Positions 34,628 to 46,826 of a stretch of DNA of 64,000 nt are shown here, piece after piece (position 1 is the first letter of the stretch; every line of letters starts with the position of its first letter). A program made the position numbers and the translations under genes. This DNA comes from Cinclus cinclus (taxonomy: Eukaryota; Chordata; Aves; Passeriformes; Cinclidae). The stretch is taken from positions 1,922,001 through 1,986,000 of the forward strand of contig NC_085074.1 in assembly GCF_963662255.1 (NCBI RefSeq), read 5' to 3'. The notes under the pieces were generated by a model. The model saw nothing but the letters and a program-made list of their open reading frames with translations. It had not been told where the DNA came from and did not search any database.

Positions 34628-36957
34628 CCAGCCTTACTTTTCTCTTCCAGTGTAGTTCCAGGGAAGCCCCAGCGTGGCTCTGAGCCTCATTTTCCATTTC
34701 CAAGTGGGACGAAATAGAATTTCCCCCCCAAAAAATTGATCAAAACCCTTTAAGGGGGTCATTCACTGACAGGGAAGGAGCGAAACACCTGAAACAAAGC
34801 TGTGAAAGATCTTTAAATTCACCTTCCCTGGAGCAGAGTCCATGGCAGGATATGTCATGGAAAGGCCTGGATTGGAAAGGACCGGAAAGATCACCCAGTT
34901 CATTCCAAGGTTGTACAATCTGGGCATTTTCATTGCTTTTCTTGTCTATTTTCTCGTCTGCCTCTTCCCATCACTTGGAGAGAACAGAATTTCTGAAGCT
35001 CCACTAAAACCCTCTTTGCCTCATACAAAAATGTTCAGGAAATGTTTAAGCCAGTAAAACCCAGGACAAGCAGAGGTCTTAATAAGGAGTTAACCCTGAA
35101 ACAAAGCTAAAAAACATCAGCCCATCTGAGGGCTAAACACCAAGTGACAGCATTGCCTCTTGGTCCTGGAAAGCAAAAAAAAAAAAAAATTTTTTTTAAA
35201 TTTCTTTCTCCCAGTAGCTCCTCTATTTCCCCTCTGTGAGCTCTGCATCATTTCCTGATTGCACAGAATCCCCTGCCCAGCCCCTGCCCATGACTGAGAG
35301 GCAAAAAGTTCCTCAGTAAAGAAGAAGAAAGTGGGGAAAGAAGCAGGAGAAAAGAACCTGGTGAAAAGCAGTTCCAAGGGCAGATTGCCTGGACAAGGAG
35401 CTCATTTGGGAAAACGATCAGGCTGGGGATGGTGCCTACTGCACCAGATATTTTGACAAACGTGGAATATTTAAATTTCCCAGAGGAACACGGGTTTGGG
35501 ACAAGCAGCAGGAAGGGATGGAGCTGGGCTGGGCTGCAGAGCTCCTTTGGGATGCACTGGAAATATCCGTGAAGCACAAAAGACAACCTGAGTAATCTCC
35601 TACCTCTAAGGAGGGATTTCAAGAGCTCTTAGGAACAGAAAGATATTTGAGCCACCTGCATAATGAATAAAACATCTGGATCATTCTGGAAAGGACAGAG
35701 GAGCCTTTGGTTAGAGAAGGGTGATGGGAGAAGCAAAAGTTCAGCTCCCAGTTTTTGCTGCCTTGGAAAATCCAATCTCTCCATAATTTTTGCAATTACC
35801 CCCAGCAGTTCTGCAGAGGAGAGGGGTTTATGTGCATGAGCCACAAGCCTGTCCCAAGTCCTGTGTGAGACTTGTCTCCCTCTCTTTCAGGGCCAGATTA
35901 CAGAATCCAGGTGGCAGAAAGAAAGGAAAAGAGAAAATTGGTGCATCCAAAATAATATATTTGTGTATGAAAGTGCTCATGGACAAAACCAGCTAAGTTT
36001 AAGTTATATTCACATTTAGGCTTGGTTTGGAGCTGAAAGGGAGTGGAAAAGACAAAGCCAGAGGGGAGCCCAGCTGAGTTTATGATTATTGATGGAATTA
36101 CTGCACATTTTGCATTCTGTCATTGTTCTGACTGAGTCCTGATGGCCGCACCAGGAGCTACTCCTGGTGAAAATCCTGAGCTGCCTCTCTGCCTTCTTCT
36201 CTCCTTTGAAAAAGGTAAAAAAGGAGTCAGATGATCAATTTTGCAATATGCAGTTGCCAAGCAGCTTTGAAGCAATTTAGTGATTTGGGTACTTATTTCC
36301 TGCCTGTCCTGATGGCAGGAGATGATATAAGGATATTGAGCCTTAATAGTCTATTCATTCCCCTGATAAAACTGAGGGAACGGGAATCAAAAGTATTTTT
36401 TTTTTAATGTTAATTTTGGTCTCACAAGAGCTTTCTGTGCATTGTCTTTGCATCCATTTAGGAGAGCTCTGAAAAATAAAAGCGCAATTTGCAAAGTATC
36501 AGACACCTTCCACCATGCAGGTCCGAACACAGCTGGACCTTCAGGAGATCTGAGATGCATTAATTAAAACGGTGGCGTTAACGAGCACAGAAGGAGTGTG
36601 AGCATCACCATTCAGCAGCCAAGTGGCTCCTGCTCACTGCAGTCTAATCCTCCTCCAGGGATTAATGTCAACAATGGAATTTTAATTCACTAAACACCTT
36701 ATCAGATTGGCATTTACACCCCGCTATTAAACGTTTATCAGGACACCAAAAGCCTGGATTTCACTCCTTTCATCCTCACTTCTCCAATTACTGGGGGAAA
36801 GAGCTCCAACAGATCGTTCCCATCCTGGCTGGGTGCCCGGGAAGGGTCCAGGAGCACTCAAGGGAAGAGATTCGGGTGCAGTCCCCTCCCCGCAGCCCCC
36901 TCCCCACAGCCCCCTCCTGCTGCTCATCTGCATGAGCAGATGATTCAGCATCCTCAG
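34628..36957. other. single-copy DNA, no gene seen
   Basis: A-then-T run near 35176-35200. Positions 36080-36700 are repeat-free AT-rich DNA of possible conserved non-coding character (inference). A possible CR1 scrap is listed separately. Open frames have no domains. Confidence 0.45.
34853..34911 (-). mobile_element. possible CR1 scrap
   Basis: GTCATGGAAAGGCCTGGATT and GGAAAGGACCGGAAAGATCA resemble the antisense CR1 terminus but are diverged and short. Confidence 0.4.
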
Positions 36958-37112
36958 GTAGATTCAGTTTGGATATTGGGAGGAAATTCTTCGCTGTGAG
37001 AGTGGGAAGGGGCTGGGATGGAATTCCCAGAGGAGCTGTGGCTGCCCCTGGATCCCTGGAATGTCCAAGGCCAGGTGGGAGCACCTGGGACAGTGGGAGG
37101 GGTCCCTGCCTT
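36958..37112 (+). mobile_element. CR1 LINE fragment lacking its 3' end
   Basis: GATATTGGGAGGAAATTCTT, GGAATTCCCAGAGGAGCTGT, CTGGATCCCTGGAATG and GACAGTGGGAGGGGTCCCTG are sense CR1, but the copy stops at CCTGCC without the usual AAGGTCCCTTCCAACCC terminus. Confidence 0.8.
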
Positions 37113-38344
37113 TACTAATGGTGAGAGAAGGAGAGGGTCAGAGTGGGAGCAGCAAGTGAGACTGAGAATTTCGAACTTCTGTTCAAAATCAAGGACAGGT
37201 ATCATGTATTCACTCCAGAGAATATGGGATATTTTGGAATATAAGGGGTGGTTTTTGTCCCGGGTGGTGCCTTCCTGTGTTCTCGAGCACCCTGTTCTAT
37301 AAAGAACTTCATGTCCAGCTCAAGAATAAAAAATCTTGAGGCAAAATACCAACAGGAACTTCATGTATCTAAAGAAAAATTCTGTCAGTTGTCTAAAGAA
37401 ATCTCATTTTTGGCAAAAACCTGCCGGGTTTTTAAAACAAACCCAAGCCCTCAAACTCCAGAAAAAGACTCTGGAACAGCCACTTCCTCCCAGAGGCATT
37501 GGGATGCAAAGCCTCACATTAAACCAACATTTTTAAAAAGAAAATAACACAGTGATGAAAGGCTTGAGGAGTGAATTACATTGATTTTCTTCCTGGAATT
37601 CAGCTGTCCTGGAAACCCAAACACTTGTACAGGAAACAATCCCTGATGTTCCACCGGCCACCAGTGCTTCACTCCTCCCTTCAATCTTCTTTGCAGTCGG
37701 GTGTTTTCACAACAAACTGCCGATTTCCCCTTCATTATTATTTTCCAGACCATTTAGTGCCTCCTCTGGGTTGCTGTCACTCTCATCACGGAGCAAGAAC
37801 ATAAGAAAAGATCTTTTCCTTCTGCTATTTTTCCTCCCTTTGCTGTGAACACAGAGTTTCCTCATTAGAACAAATCTTACATAAATTAATGGATCGTGTG
37901 GCGAGGAGAAGGTCACTCCGTGTCACCTTAAGCTGATTAGACAAGAGTGTGTTCAAAACTCAGTCCCAGTGTGTCCCCAGCACTCACTCTCGCTGTCACA
38001 GCATCCCTTCCCTGCCACAGCCCGTGCTTGTTTGCCTGCAGAAGTGCTTCGGATGAGGAATGGGGCCTAAAATCACCTCAAAAATTTAATAAGAATGGGT
38101 ATTTTTAAGTTGGATCAGTTCTACAAGTTGCCTGCCTGTCACGTGAACAGCTCTGCCAGCATTATTTATGTACTTTATATTTATATATTTGTATTTATAG
38201 ATGTAATTTCAGAGGTACCTGGGCATTTCCAGGTAACCTGGCTGAGCCTTGTGGCAGTGCCAGGAACATCAGCTCCTCTCCCAGGCTGGGATCTGGACAC
38301 TTCAGACAGAAATACAACTTTGTCTGGACACAAATCCCTTCTTC
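37113..38344. other. single-copy DNA, no gene seen
   Basis: Short open frames on both strands. TATTTATA-rich patch at 38160-38200. No recognised domain or repeat. Confidence 0.45.
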
Positions 38345-38757
38345 CCAGGATCTCCTCTGCTCTGGAGCCAGGCTGGGAGAGCTTGGGATATTCATCTGGA
38401 GAAGGGAATATTCCAGAGGGATCTGAGAACCCCTTCCAGGGCATAAAGGGGCTCCAGGAGAGCTGGACAGGGACTGGGGACAAGGGATGGAGGGACAGGA
38501 CACAGGGAATGGCTTCCACTGCCACGGGGCAGGGATGGATGGGATATTGGGAATTCCTGGCTGGGAGGGTGGTGATGGCCTGGGATGGAATTCCCAGAGC
38601 AGCTGTGGCTGCCCCTGGATCCCTGGAAGTGCCCAAGGCCAAGATGGAGCAGCCTGGGACAGTGGAAGGTGTCCCTGCCATGGCAGGGATGGGATGGGAT
38701 TTAAAATCCTTTCCATTGCAAACCATTCCAGGATTCTGTGATTCAATAACTGAGTTT
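38345..38757 (+). mobile_element. CR1 LINE 3' region, long copy
   Basis: At about 410 bp, the longest CR1 piece in the window. CATCTGGAGAAGGGAATATT, GGCATAAAGGGGCTCCAGGA, GGAATTCCCAGAGCAGCTGT, GACAGTGGAAGGTGTCCCTG, then AATCCTTTCCATTGCAAACC and GGATTCTGTGATTC. Open frames of 181-241 codons across it in several frames on both strands are repeat-derived. Confidence 0.88.
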
Positions 38758-38870
38758 GAAGTATGTGCAAAGTGCTTGGAGCTGAAGCTCAGTTATTCAC
38801 ACACAGAGGATTGGGGGTGATCCTGTGCTTTAACAGATGACTGACAGCTTCTTCCTGATTTTAAATAAAA
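38758..38870. other. short single-copy link
   Basis: Ordinary sequence ending TTTTAAATAAAA just before the pyrimidine tract. The CR1 3' end lies about 110 bp upstream. Confidence 0.5.
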
Positions 38871-39478
38871 CCTTTTCCTTTCCTTTTCCTTTCCTTTTCC
38901 TTTCCTTTTCCTTTCCTTTTCCTTTCCTTTTCCTCTCCTTTTCCTCTCCTTTTCCTCTCCTTTTCCTCTCCTTTTCCTCTCCTTTTCCTCTCCTTTTCCT
39001 CTCCTTTCCTCTCCTTTTCCTCTCCTTTTCCTCTCCTTTTCCTCTCCTTTTCCTCTCCTTTTCCTCTCCTTTTCCTCTCCTTTTCCTCTCCTTTTCCTCT
39101 CCTTTTCCTCTCCTTTTCCTCTCCTTTTCCTCTCCTTTTCCTCTCCTTTTCCTCTCCTTTTCCTCTCCTTTTCCTCTCCTTTTCCTCTCCTTTTCCTCTC
39201 CTTTTCCTTTCCTTTTCCTTTCCTTTTCCTTTCCTTTTCCTTTCCTTTTCCTTTCCTTTTCCTTTCCTTTCCTTTCCTTTCCTTTCCTTTCCTTTCCTTT
39301 CCTTTCCTTTCCTTTCCTTTCCTTTCCTTTCCTTTCCTTTTCCTTTCCTTTCCTTTCCTTTCCTTTCCTTTCCTTTCCTTTCCTTTCCTTTCCTTTCCTT
39401 TCCTTTCCTTTCCTTTCCTTTCCTTTCCTTTCCTTTCCTTTCCTTTCCTTTCCTTTCTTTCCTTTCCTTTCCTTCTTC
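38871..39478. repeat. 608-nt pure polypyrimidine array
   Basis: Not one purine in 608 nt on the + strand. Four zones follow: CCTTTTCCTTT 11-mers (38871 to about 38925), about 25 CCTTTTCCTCT 11-mers (to about 39202, one unit shortened to 10 bp near 39003), CCTTTTCCTTT again (to about 39262), then CCTTT pentanucleotides with a single 11-mer near 39335. The very long frames through it on both strands are artefacts. Length in the assembly may not be exact. Confidence 0.97.
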
Positions 39479-40929
39479 ACTGTGGCAAAATCCTCTCAAA
39501 GAGCCAACAGATTCCCTTCCCAAAGTTTCTTTGTGTTCTCTTTGTGCTGGCCCCCTTTGCTCCTGTGGGCCCATTGGGAGCAGTGGGGACTGAACAATCC
39601 AATTTTGGATCGCAGGACAAAACCCAGGAGTCCAAAGAAGCCGTGGTACTCTTCAAACAGAGGAGGAAATGCACAACCCCGAAGAGGTGACGCTCTGCAG
39701 AGACACCCAAATGATCCCATTTGTTGAAACTCCCTTTTCACCCCCAGGGATCTGCAGGTGGCCCCCAGCACATACAAGCTGTAGCAAACCCTTTGTAGCT
39801 CCATCTCTGTGCTCCTTCCACGGGAGAGGAGGAACATCTGCCCAGCTGCATGAGTACAGGGGGGGGATCTTGGGGCAGAGCTCTCAGCATTCAGATTTCA
39901 GATGGATTTCAGGCAGATTTGAGCTCTCCGTGTCCTCGTCCTCACAGCCTGCAGCTTTTCCTGACTCAGCCCTGCCATTCCACATAGGAGCTTCTGAGCC
40001 CTGAGCAAAGTCCTGTAACTCAGCAGGCCCAGGGCCTTGGTCTCCTTGGGGTGATCCCAACCTCACGGAAGCTCAGGGAGAGGCAACATCACCTTTTAAA
40101 AAAATGAGAATCAGTTCTGCCATGGCTGTGAGTGAAGAGACAGATTGCTTCCACGAGCCTGAAAACCACTCCAGGTGCCAAATCCAACTTGCATTTCATG
40201 GCAAGAACAGCCTGAGGAACAAATCCCAGTCTGGCTTCCCTGAGTCCTCTCTGCTGCTCTTTTGAAGGTCTTCCAGCCCCTTAACCCCACACCCAGCCCA
40301 GCACCCTCCTTCCTGCAGCTCCTGCTGGGCTTGGGAGGCACCAGGAGCTGCAGGGTTGACAGAACTGATGGTGCTGGAACAGATGGCAAGGACGAGTTAA
40401 TTGATCTGCTGGGGCAGCTCGAGGTGGCCTCGTGGAGCAGAATATGCAAAGATCCACAATGAACTTTTATTAGAAACAGAGAAAAAAAGTCCTGTGACAG
40501 GGACTTGTGCACTCTTCCTGGCACAAATCCGAATTCCAGCTTCCTTCCTGCTTGTAGCAGTTCAGGAAACTTCACTCCCTGGGATGATTGTGGAAAAAAA
40601 AAAATGGTTTAAAGCTTTTCTCTTAGACTTTTTTTTCAAAGTAAGATTTTTTCTGCCGAGCAACCCTCCTCAGTAGAAGCCATAATTTTACACTGAGAAA
40701 TAAAATAATGCCCCTTTGCTCTTTCTGGGCTTTCAAGTCTTTGTTAGAAGAAAAGTATTTCTGCAATTTCTTACGATGTGTCTCTGACAGGAGAGAGAAG
40801 AAAAAAAAACCTTAGGGAGGGATGCTAAAAAATCAGAAACTCAGAACATTTCCAGCATCCGAGTCACCCTGGAAAACACCTCAGGCACAGCCACCCTGGA
40901 AATTACAGCACAAAATTACTGCACATTAT
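39479..40929. other. single-copy DNA, no gene seen
   Basis: G run near 39859-39865. Short open frames on both strands without domains. A runs near 40593 and 40800. Confidence 0.45.
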
Positions 40930-41022
40930 TGAATCACAGAATGGTTTGGGTTGGAATGGACCTTAGAGATCATCTTGTTCCAACCCCCTGCTATGGACAG
41001 GAGCACCTTCACCAGATCAGAT
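40930..41022 (-). mobile_element. CR1 LINE 3' fragment, well preserved
   Basis: GAATCACAGAATGGTTTGGG, TTGGAATGGACCTTAGAGAT, CATCTTGTTCCAACCCCCTG and CTATGGACAGGAGCACCTTC match the canonical antisense CR1 terminus with few differences, closer to consensus than the other copies. Only about 90 bp remains. Confidence 0.9.
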
Positions 41023-41992
41023 CTCAGAATAATTTACCAGTTGTTGGCAGTCACTAAAGAAAAAAGTTGTGCCAATATTTCGAGTAATATTCAATTCTGG
41101 ATGGATTTTTTTTTTTCCTCCTCAGAGCAACAAATTAAAGAATATATGGAATATATTATTGATATATTTTAATTTCTCTAAAGGCTTTAATTAAAACCCT
41201 TCATTTTGATCTCTCTCCGAGGAACTCAGAGAGGCCTCTGTTTTTCACAGCTCAACACTTGCCCTATTTCATGTCAGAAAATGCAGAATCTTTAAAAGAG
41301 CCTTGAGCCACTCCTGGACACTCCACTGCTCCTCAGTGCAGCCCTGAGCACTTGAGCTGTTCCAAAGTCAAGGAACTAGTAAGCAAAGTTTGGTTATTTC
41401 CTTTTTTTTTTTTTTAAATTTGAGCCAGTTGCTGATTTTTGTAATTCAGGATGTATTAACTAAAATTATTGTGCTAAAAATACCAGGACATCCTTGACAC
41501 ACAGTGCAGGCTGAAAACCTTGCTTTCAATACATAGATTTAAAATATCACAAACCATGCAAATGTGTATTTAATGATAAAGAAATGTCCCTGAGGTCAGG
41601 AGATTTGAATTTGCCTCCCACAATTAAAATGCTTCTCAAAACCCAAAGACTGCCAAAAAATCCCCAACCAAAACCCTGCTGGAGCAACAGGAACTGTGAA
41701 CACAGATAGCAATCAACAGGATTCTGTATGAAATTCATTCCATAGGAATGAGGTTTTAAATAGTTACCCATGGATTAGGAAAAGAAAATCCTTGCAGAAA
41801 TCACACGGAGACTTTAACTGCTGGGTTAGAGGGCAGATCACCCCGAGCAGGGATGGATGAGGAGGTCCCACTGGAAAGCCCTGAGTTCCCACTGTTTTCC
41901 CTTTGGGATCAGAGGAGCAGGCCTGCACAAGCTTCTGGGCAGCTGCAGATCCCAAATTTTCATTTTAACTCCAGTTTTTGTGTGCCCAGCAC
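41023..41992. other. single-copy DNA, no gene seen
   Basis: T runs at 41107-41117 and 41402-41415. AT-rich. No gene or repeat family recognised. Confidence 0.45.
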
Positions 41993-42754
<762 letters not shown>

Positions 42755-43131
42755 ATTCTGAGAATATTAGGACTATTCTGAGGATATTTGGGTCATTTTG
42801 AGCATATTTGGGTCATTCTGAGCACCCTGGATCCATTCTGAGGATATTTGGGTCCATTCTGAGGACCCTGGATCCATTCTGAGGACCCTGGATCCATTCT
42901 GAGGATATTTGGATCCATTCTGAAGACCCTGGATCCATTCTGAGGATATTTGGGTCCATTCTGAGGACCCTGGATCCATTCTGAGCATATTTGGGTCATT
43001 CTGAGGACCCTGGATCCATTCTGAGGACCCTGGATCCATTCTGAGCATATTTGGGTCATTCTGAGGACCCTGGACCCATTCTGAGGATATTTGGATCCAT
43101 TCTGAGGACCCTGGATCCATTCTGAGGATAT
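42755..43131. repeat. two-unit 20/21-bp minisatellite
   Basis: Two monomers share ATTCTGAGGA. Unit A continues TATTTGGGTCC (21 bp) and unit B CCCTGGATCC (20 bp). After one degenerate A, the order is AABABBABABABBABABA. Units 4-10 and 11-17 repeat the same seven-letter order ABBABAB, about 143 bp apart. Minus-strand frames (157-174 codons) are repeat-coded. Confidence 0.95.
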
Positions 43132-43404
43132 CTGTGAATTCCAGAAGGGTGCACAAGGCCCCCAAAGCAGTGCCAGGACAGGAAGAACCCGCAGAGCAGA
43201 GCAGGGAGCAGTGACCCAGGGAATTCTGTGTCCCTCTGCCTCCAGCCCTGGCTGCTGGGGGCCCAACGGGACAATTCACTTTTCCATGTCCCCACAAACC
43301 TACAGGAAGGGCACAGTGGTGCCAGATCCTTCATGAGAAGGACTCTAAGAGGCATTTAGAGCTTTGTGAGGAGCAGGAAACTTTATTCCAGTCAGCCACA
43401 AGGG
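43132..43404. other. single-copy DNA
   Basis: Ordinary composition. Nothing recognised. Confidence 0.45.
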
Positions 43405-43535
43405 TCAAGGCCAGGTTAGATGGAGCTTGGAGCCCCTGGGATAGTGGGAGGTGTCCTGCCCATGGCACGAGTGGGACTGGATGGGATTTAAGGTCCTGTC
43501 CAACCCAAATCATCCTGGGATTCTCTGACTCTGCC
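43405..43535 (+). mobile_element. CR1 LINE 3' end
   Basis: GGTCAAGGCCAGGTTAGATG, GGGATAGTGGGAGGTGTCCT, GGTCCTGTCCAACCCAAATC and GGGATTCTCTGACTC are in sense order. Confidence 0.85.
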
Positions 43536-44427
43536 TATCAGAGGCTTTTGTTCCCATTTTACACCAGTAAAGCAACATTTCATCTCCTGACCTCCTGCAT
43601 AATGTAAGCAACACGATTTCATCTCGTAGTTTCAGCACTGAACTGGATTTATTTTTTAATAACACCATATATATTTTATCCAAACTGTCATTCAGGCCCT
43701 CAGAGCTGGGAAAACAAAGACAAACATTACAGAAAAGTTTATGATTCCCTCACTCGGAGGATTTCCACTCTGTTCTCATTATTTCTGGCAGACTCGCTGT
43801 GGGGAGTTTTGCTTCTTCTCCTCAGTTATAAATATTCCATGCAGATTTTTAATTAGAGCAGCATGGGTTTTTCTTTTTTTTTCTTTTTTGGCTGAGACAA
43901 AAGAAATTGGATCCCCCCCTCACCATTTGGGCTTCATTCATGTGGATGGACTTCCAGTAATGTACCCACATCAAATCTCTGCATAAACAAACCAGAGGCT
44001 GTTTTATTGAACTAAAACTCTAATTGCTTTTACCAACAGGTGTCTCGGAGCTGGAAAGCAAAACAAATGTTTGATCTGATTCTTCCTCTAATTAGCAACA
44101 GATGAATTAGCAACTGAAGGGAAAGATGCACTTTTTAGCCCATTGTCTGGGTTTAAACTGCTCTTGTGGAATGCTTCATTCAACACGAATTTGCTTATGG
44201 AGGAGCCAGAATTAGTTGCAGGGAGCACTGAACCATAAGGAAAAGTGAAAAAAAAAAAAAAAAAAGGAACTCTAGGGGGAAGGATAAAGCAGAAGGAGTA
44301 AACAGCAGAGCTCTGATTTCTGCCTTTCAGACCTCCTTCAGAAAACTTGTGCTGTGCTCTTCTTCATCTGCTTGTGGATACCTGGTTGAGGATTTTATGG
44401 GGATTTTTCGGAGGAGCTGCCTCGTTT
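43536..44427. other. single-copy DNA, no gene seen
   Basis: Poly-A tract at 44248-44265 and T-rich runs near 43870-43890. No gene recognised. Confidence 0.45.
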
Positions 44428-44545
44428 AGAGTCAGAGTCCCAGGGACTGGGTTGGGAGGGACCCTGAGCCCCATCCAGTGCCACGGGCAGGGAACCTTCC
44501 ACTAATCCAGGATGCTCCAAGTCAGGTCCAGCCGGGCCTGGCATG
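44428..44545 (-). mobile_element. CR1 LINE 3' fragment
   Basis: AGAGTCCCAGGGACTGGGTT, GGGAGGGACCCTGAGCCCCA and GGCAGGGAACCTTCCACTAA are antisense CR1, moderately diverged. Confidence 0.75.
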
Positions 44546-45110
44546 TGCGTAGGACTCCTGAAAACAGGAGATTTAACCAAACTGCGTTTCCAGGTGCTGC
44601 CGTCTCATCCTCAATCCCTTGTGCTTCCAACCTCCGAGCAGCTCCCGGATTTGCCGCTGGTGATGGCAAATCTGTGTCTGTCTAGAAAAAGGAATAACAA
44701 AACCCCCGACTCGGCCTTGCTGCCAATTCATCTTTTTATCTCCTGATTTAGCTAATTGATTTACAAATTACAGCCTTCAAAAGAATGCGGTGATTCTATC
44801 AAGCCATTTAACACCCTGCCCTGCACGGGGGGGGCTCGGGGCGGGGGGATGACAACCAGGCAGAGGAACGACTGTCAGTGGCTCCGAATTCCACATCAAA
44901 AATAAACTGGAAATGAAAAATACAAAATAAAGCATTTCTAGAGCACACGACTGTGGGATGCCTTAACTGAAACCCTCCTGACCTGAATTCCAGCACTGGG
45001 AGCAGACCTGGATTTCACATGTGGGTGAACCAAGATGCAGCAGGTGAAGGGATGCAGTCCTCATCCATTATTTCAGTCCTTTTTTATTTTGTGTTTTTAT
45101 TTATTAACAT

Positions 45111-45152
45111 TAGTACTAGAATTATTATTATTATCATCATCATCATTATTTT
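45111..45152. repeat. (ATT)n-(ATC)n microsatellite
   Basis: ATTATTATTATTATC followed by ATC units and ATTATT. Confidence 0.9.
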
Positions 45153-45607
45153 GGGGGTATTTTTGATTGCTTTTCATTGCTGTTTGGGGTTTCCCCCCTT
45201 TTCTCAGCCCCCTCTATTTCACACCTCTATTTTCCACCACTCCAAAGCCACATTTTTACTTTTATTCTTTCCTTTTCACCAGAGACCTCCCTGCCCCGCA
45301 GAAAAAAACAATCAGAGGGATTGGGAGAAGACATCCTTCCACTGACAGACAGACAATTCCCACCCCCAAAGTGCCACCTCATCCCTCTTCACTCCCTGCA
45401 TCCCTCCCATCCGAATTTGGAGCAGCATGATTTTCCAGGAGTTTCCACGATGACAGCCGGGCTTCGAAGTGCTCAGCTGGAGAGTTCCAGAGATGCTTGA
45501 ACTTCCACAAAATCTGGGTAAGAAAACAAGAGTTTCCATAGATCAGCACCTGAGCTGCATCCAGCCCGGCTCCCAGCCACGTGGAGGTCGAGGAACAGCA
45601 CGTGGGT

Positions 45608-45668
45608 GTTCATTATTCCTCTCTGGATGTTCATTATTCCTCTCTGGAGGTTCATTATTCCTCTGTGG
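45608..45668. repeat. 21-bp tandem triplication
   Basis: Three adjoining units beginning GTTCATTATTCCTCT at 45608, 45629 and 45650. The unit length is divisible by three, so a local frame encodes a repeated peptide. No gene context. Confidence 0.92.
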
Positions 45669-46734
45669 CTGGCCCGGGATGCACAAACCAGACGCAGAGC
45701 TGGTGTTTCATATGCAAATCGTGCTGACTTTCTGCATCACTGCAGGAGGAAGGGAAGAAAAGCAGCTGCTGAGGAGACAACATGTCAGGTTATTTATTCA
45801 ACAAGCAACTGGATGGAAAAATAGATGGGCCTTGCACTGGAAGCAGTGGGATAAATGCAGCAGTGAGGCTGTATGAGAAATAAAAGGAGCTCAGCACTGA
45901 TAAATTAGGTCTTTAAGCCAGGCTTAGAAGGGTTGAGCAAGAAGCTGGGCTTGGGTTTGTGCTGGCAAAGCTTTACAGACCAAACTGGCACCCAGGGAGA
46001 ACAGGCAGCAGTAAAATACCACCAATAATTGCACTTTGCATGGCACAAAACTTCATTTAAAAATTAGATAATGAAACATAACTGATAAATTCAGAGTCCT
46101 AAAAACGACTGGACAGTATTGGACATCAATTGTTTCACCTGGTTGCAAAACTTAATACAGGTGTGCCTCTGCTCTCCTCAAAATTCCAAATATCCTGGCA
46201 TTTCAGAATTTCCAGACTTGTGACAGTGCCAGGAGATGAAAACAGCCATGGGAGCCAGAATCATCTGGTTCCACCTTGTGTGAACTCCTTGAGGGGACCG
46301 TGGGGAGAACAGAGATCATCCAAACACCAAATCACAATAACACAGCCACACATCAATGACACTTCCCTTAACATACACACAACATGAATCCCTCAATCGT
46401 GGGAGCCAGCCATCCCCTAACACTCAGAAAAGGCTTTAAAGGGATCTCTTCAAATTCCAATGAATCCCAAACATCAGAACGCCTCGAATTTTGCAGCTGT
46501 CCCATTTTTTCATCTCAAATCTGATCAGATGGCCACAAACAGCCTCATTTTTCCTCTCTGCCTTTCAACCTGTGCCAGGTAAAGCAGGCCCAGGTGCATC
46601 TCTGGTGTGGAGGGCTCCTGGTCCAGCTGGGTTTTTTTCCAATTATCACCAGAGCGATGCAAATCTGCAGGAATTTCAAAGATGATCTAACTGGAGAATG
46701 TCAGCTCAAGTAATTAAGGACTAAACCAGACCAG

Positions 46735-46826
46735 GACAGGTTGTCCCACCCCTAGAAGTGTCCAAGGCCAGGTTGAATGGGGTTTGGAGCAGCCTGGGAT
46801 ACGGGAAGTTATCCCTGGTTTTACCA
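46735..46826 (+). mobile_element. CR1 LINE fragment lacking its 3' end
   Basis: AGAAGTGTCCAAGGCCAGGT, GAATGGGGTTTGGAGCAGCC and TGGGATACGGGAAGTTATCC are sense CR1. The sequence then turns into unrelated DNA before the CCTTCCAACCC terminus. Confidence 0.75.

Larger units (their letters stand above)
44546..46734. other. single-copy DNA with small repeats
   Basis: G-rich spot at 44826-44848. A weak splice-bounded open segment near 45440-45518 was considered and rejected. An octamer-like TATGCAAAT lies near 45712. No gene recognised. Confidence 0.45.

Noticed and set aside
38095..38820. 241-codon + frame and 181-191-codon minus frames
   Set aside because: Most of their length is the CR1 3' region. 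Similar frames recur over other CR1 copies.
38837..39727. A 296-codon + frame and 216-237-codon minus frames
   Set aside because: They lie almost wholly in the pure pyrimidine repeat and encode only repeated Phe/Leu/Ser/Pro or Lys/Arg/Glu/Gly words.
45440..45518. Possible small exon ending at a GGTAAGA donor
   Set aside because: The acceptor side has a poor pyrimidine tract, the open segment is only about 26 codons, and nothing connects to it.
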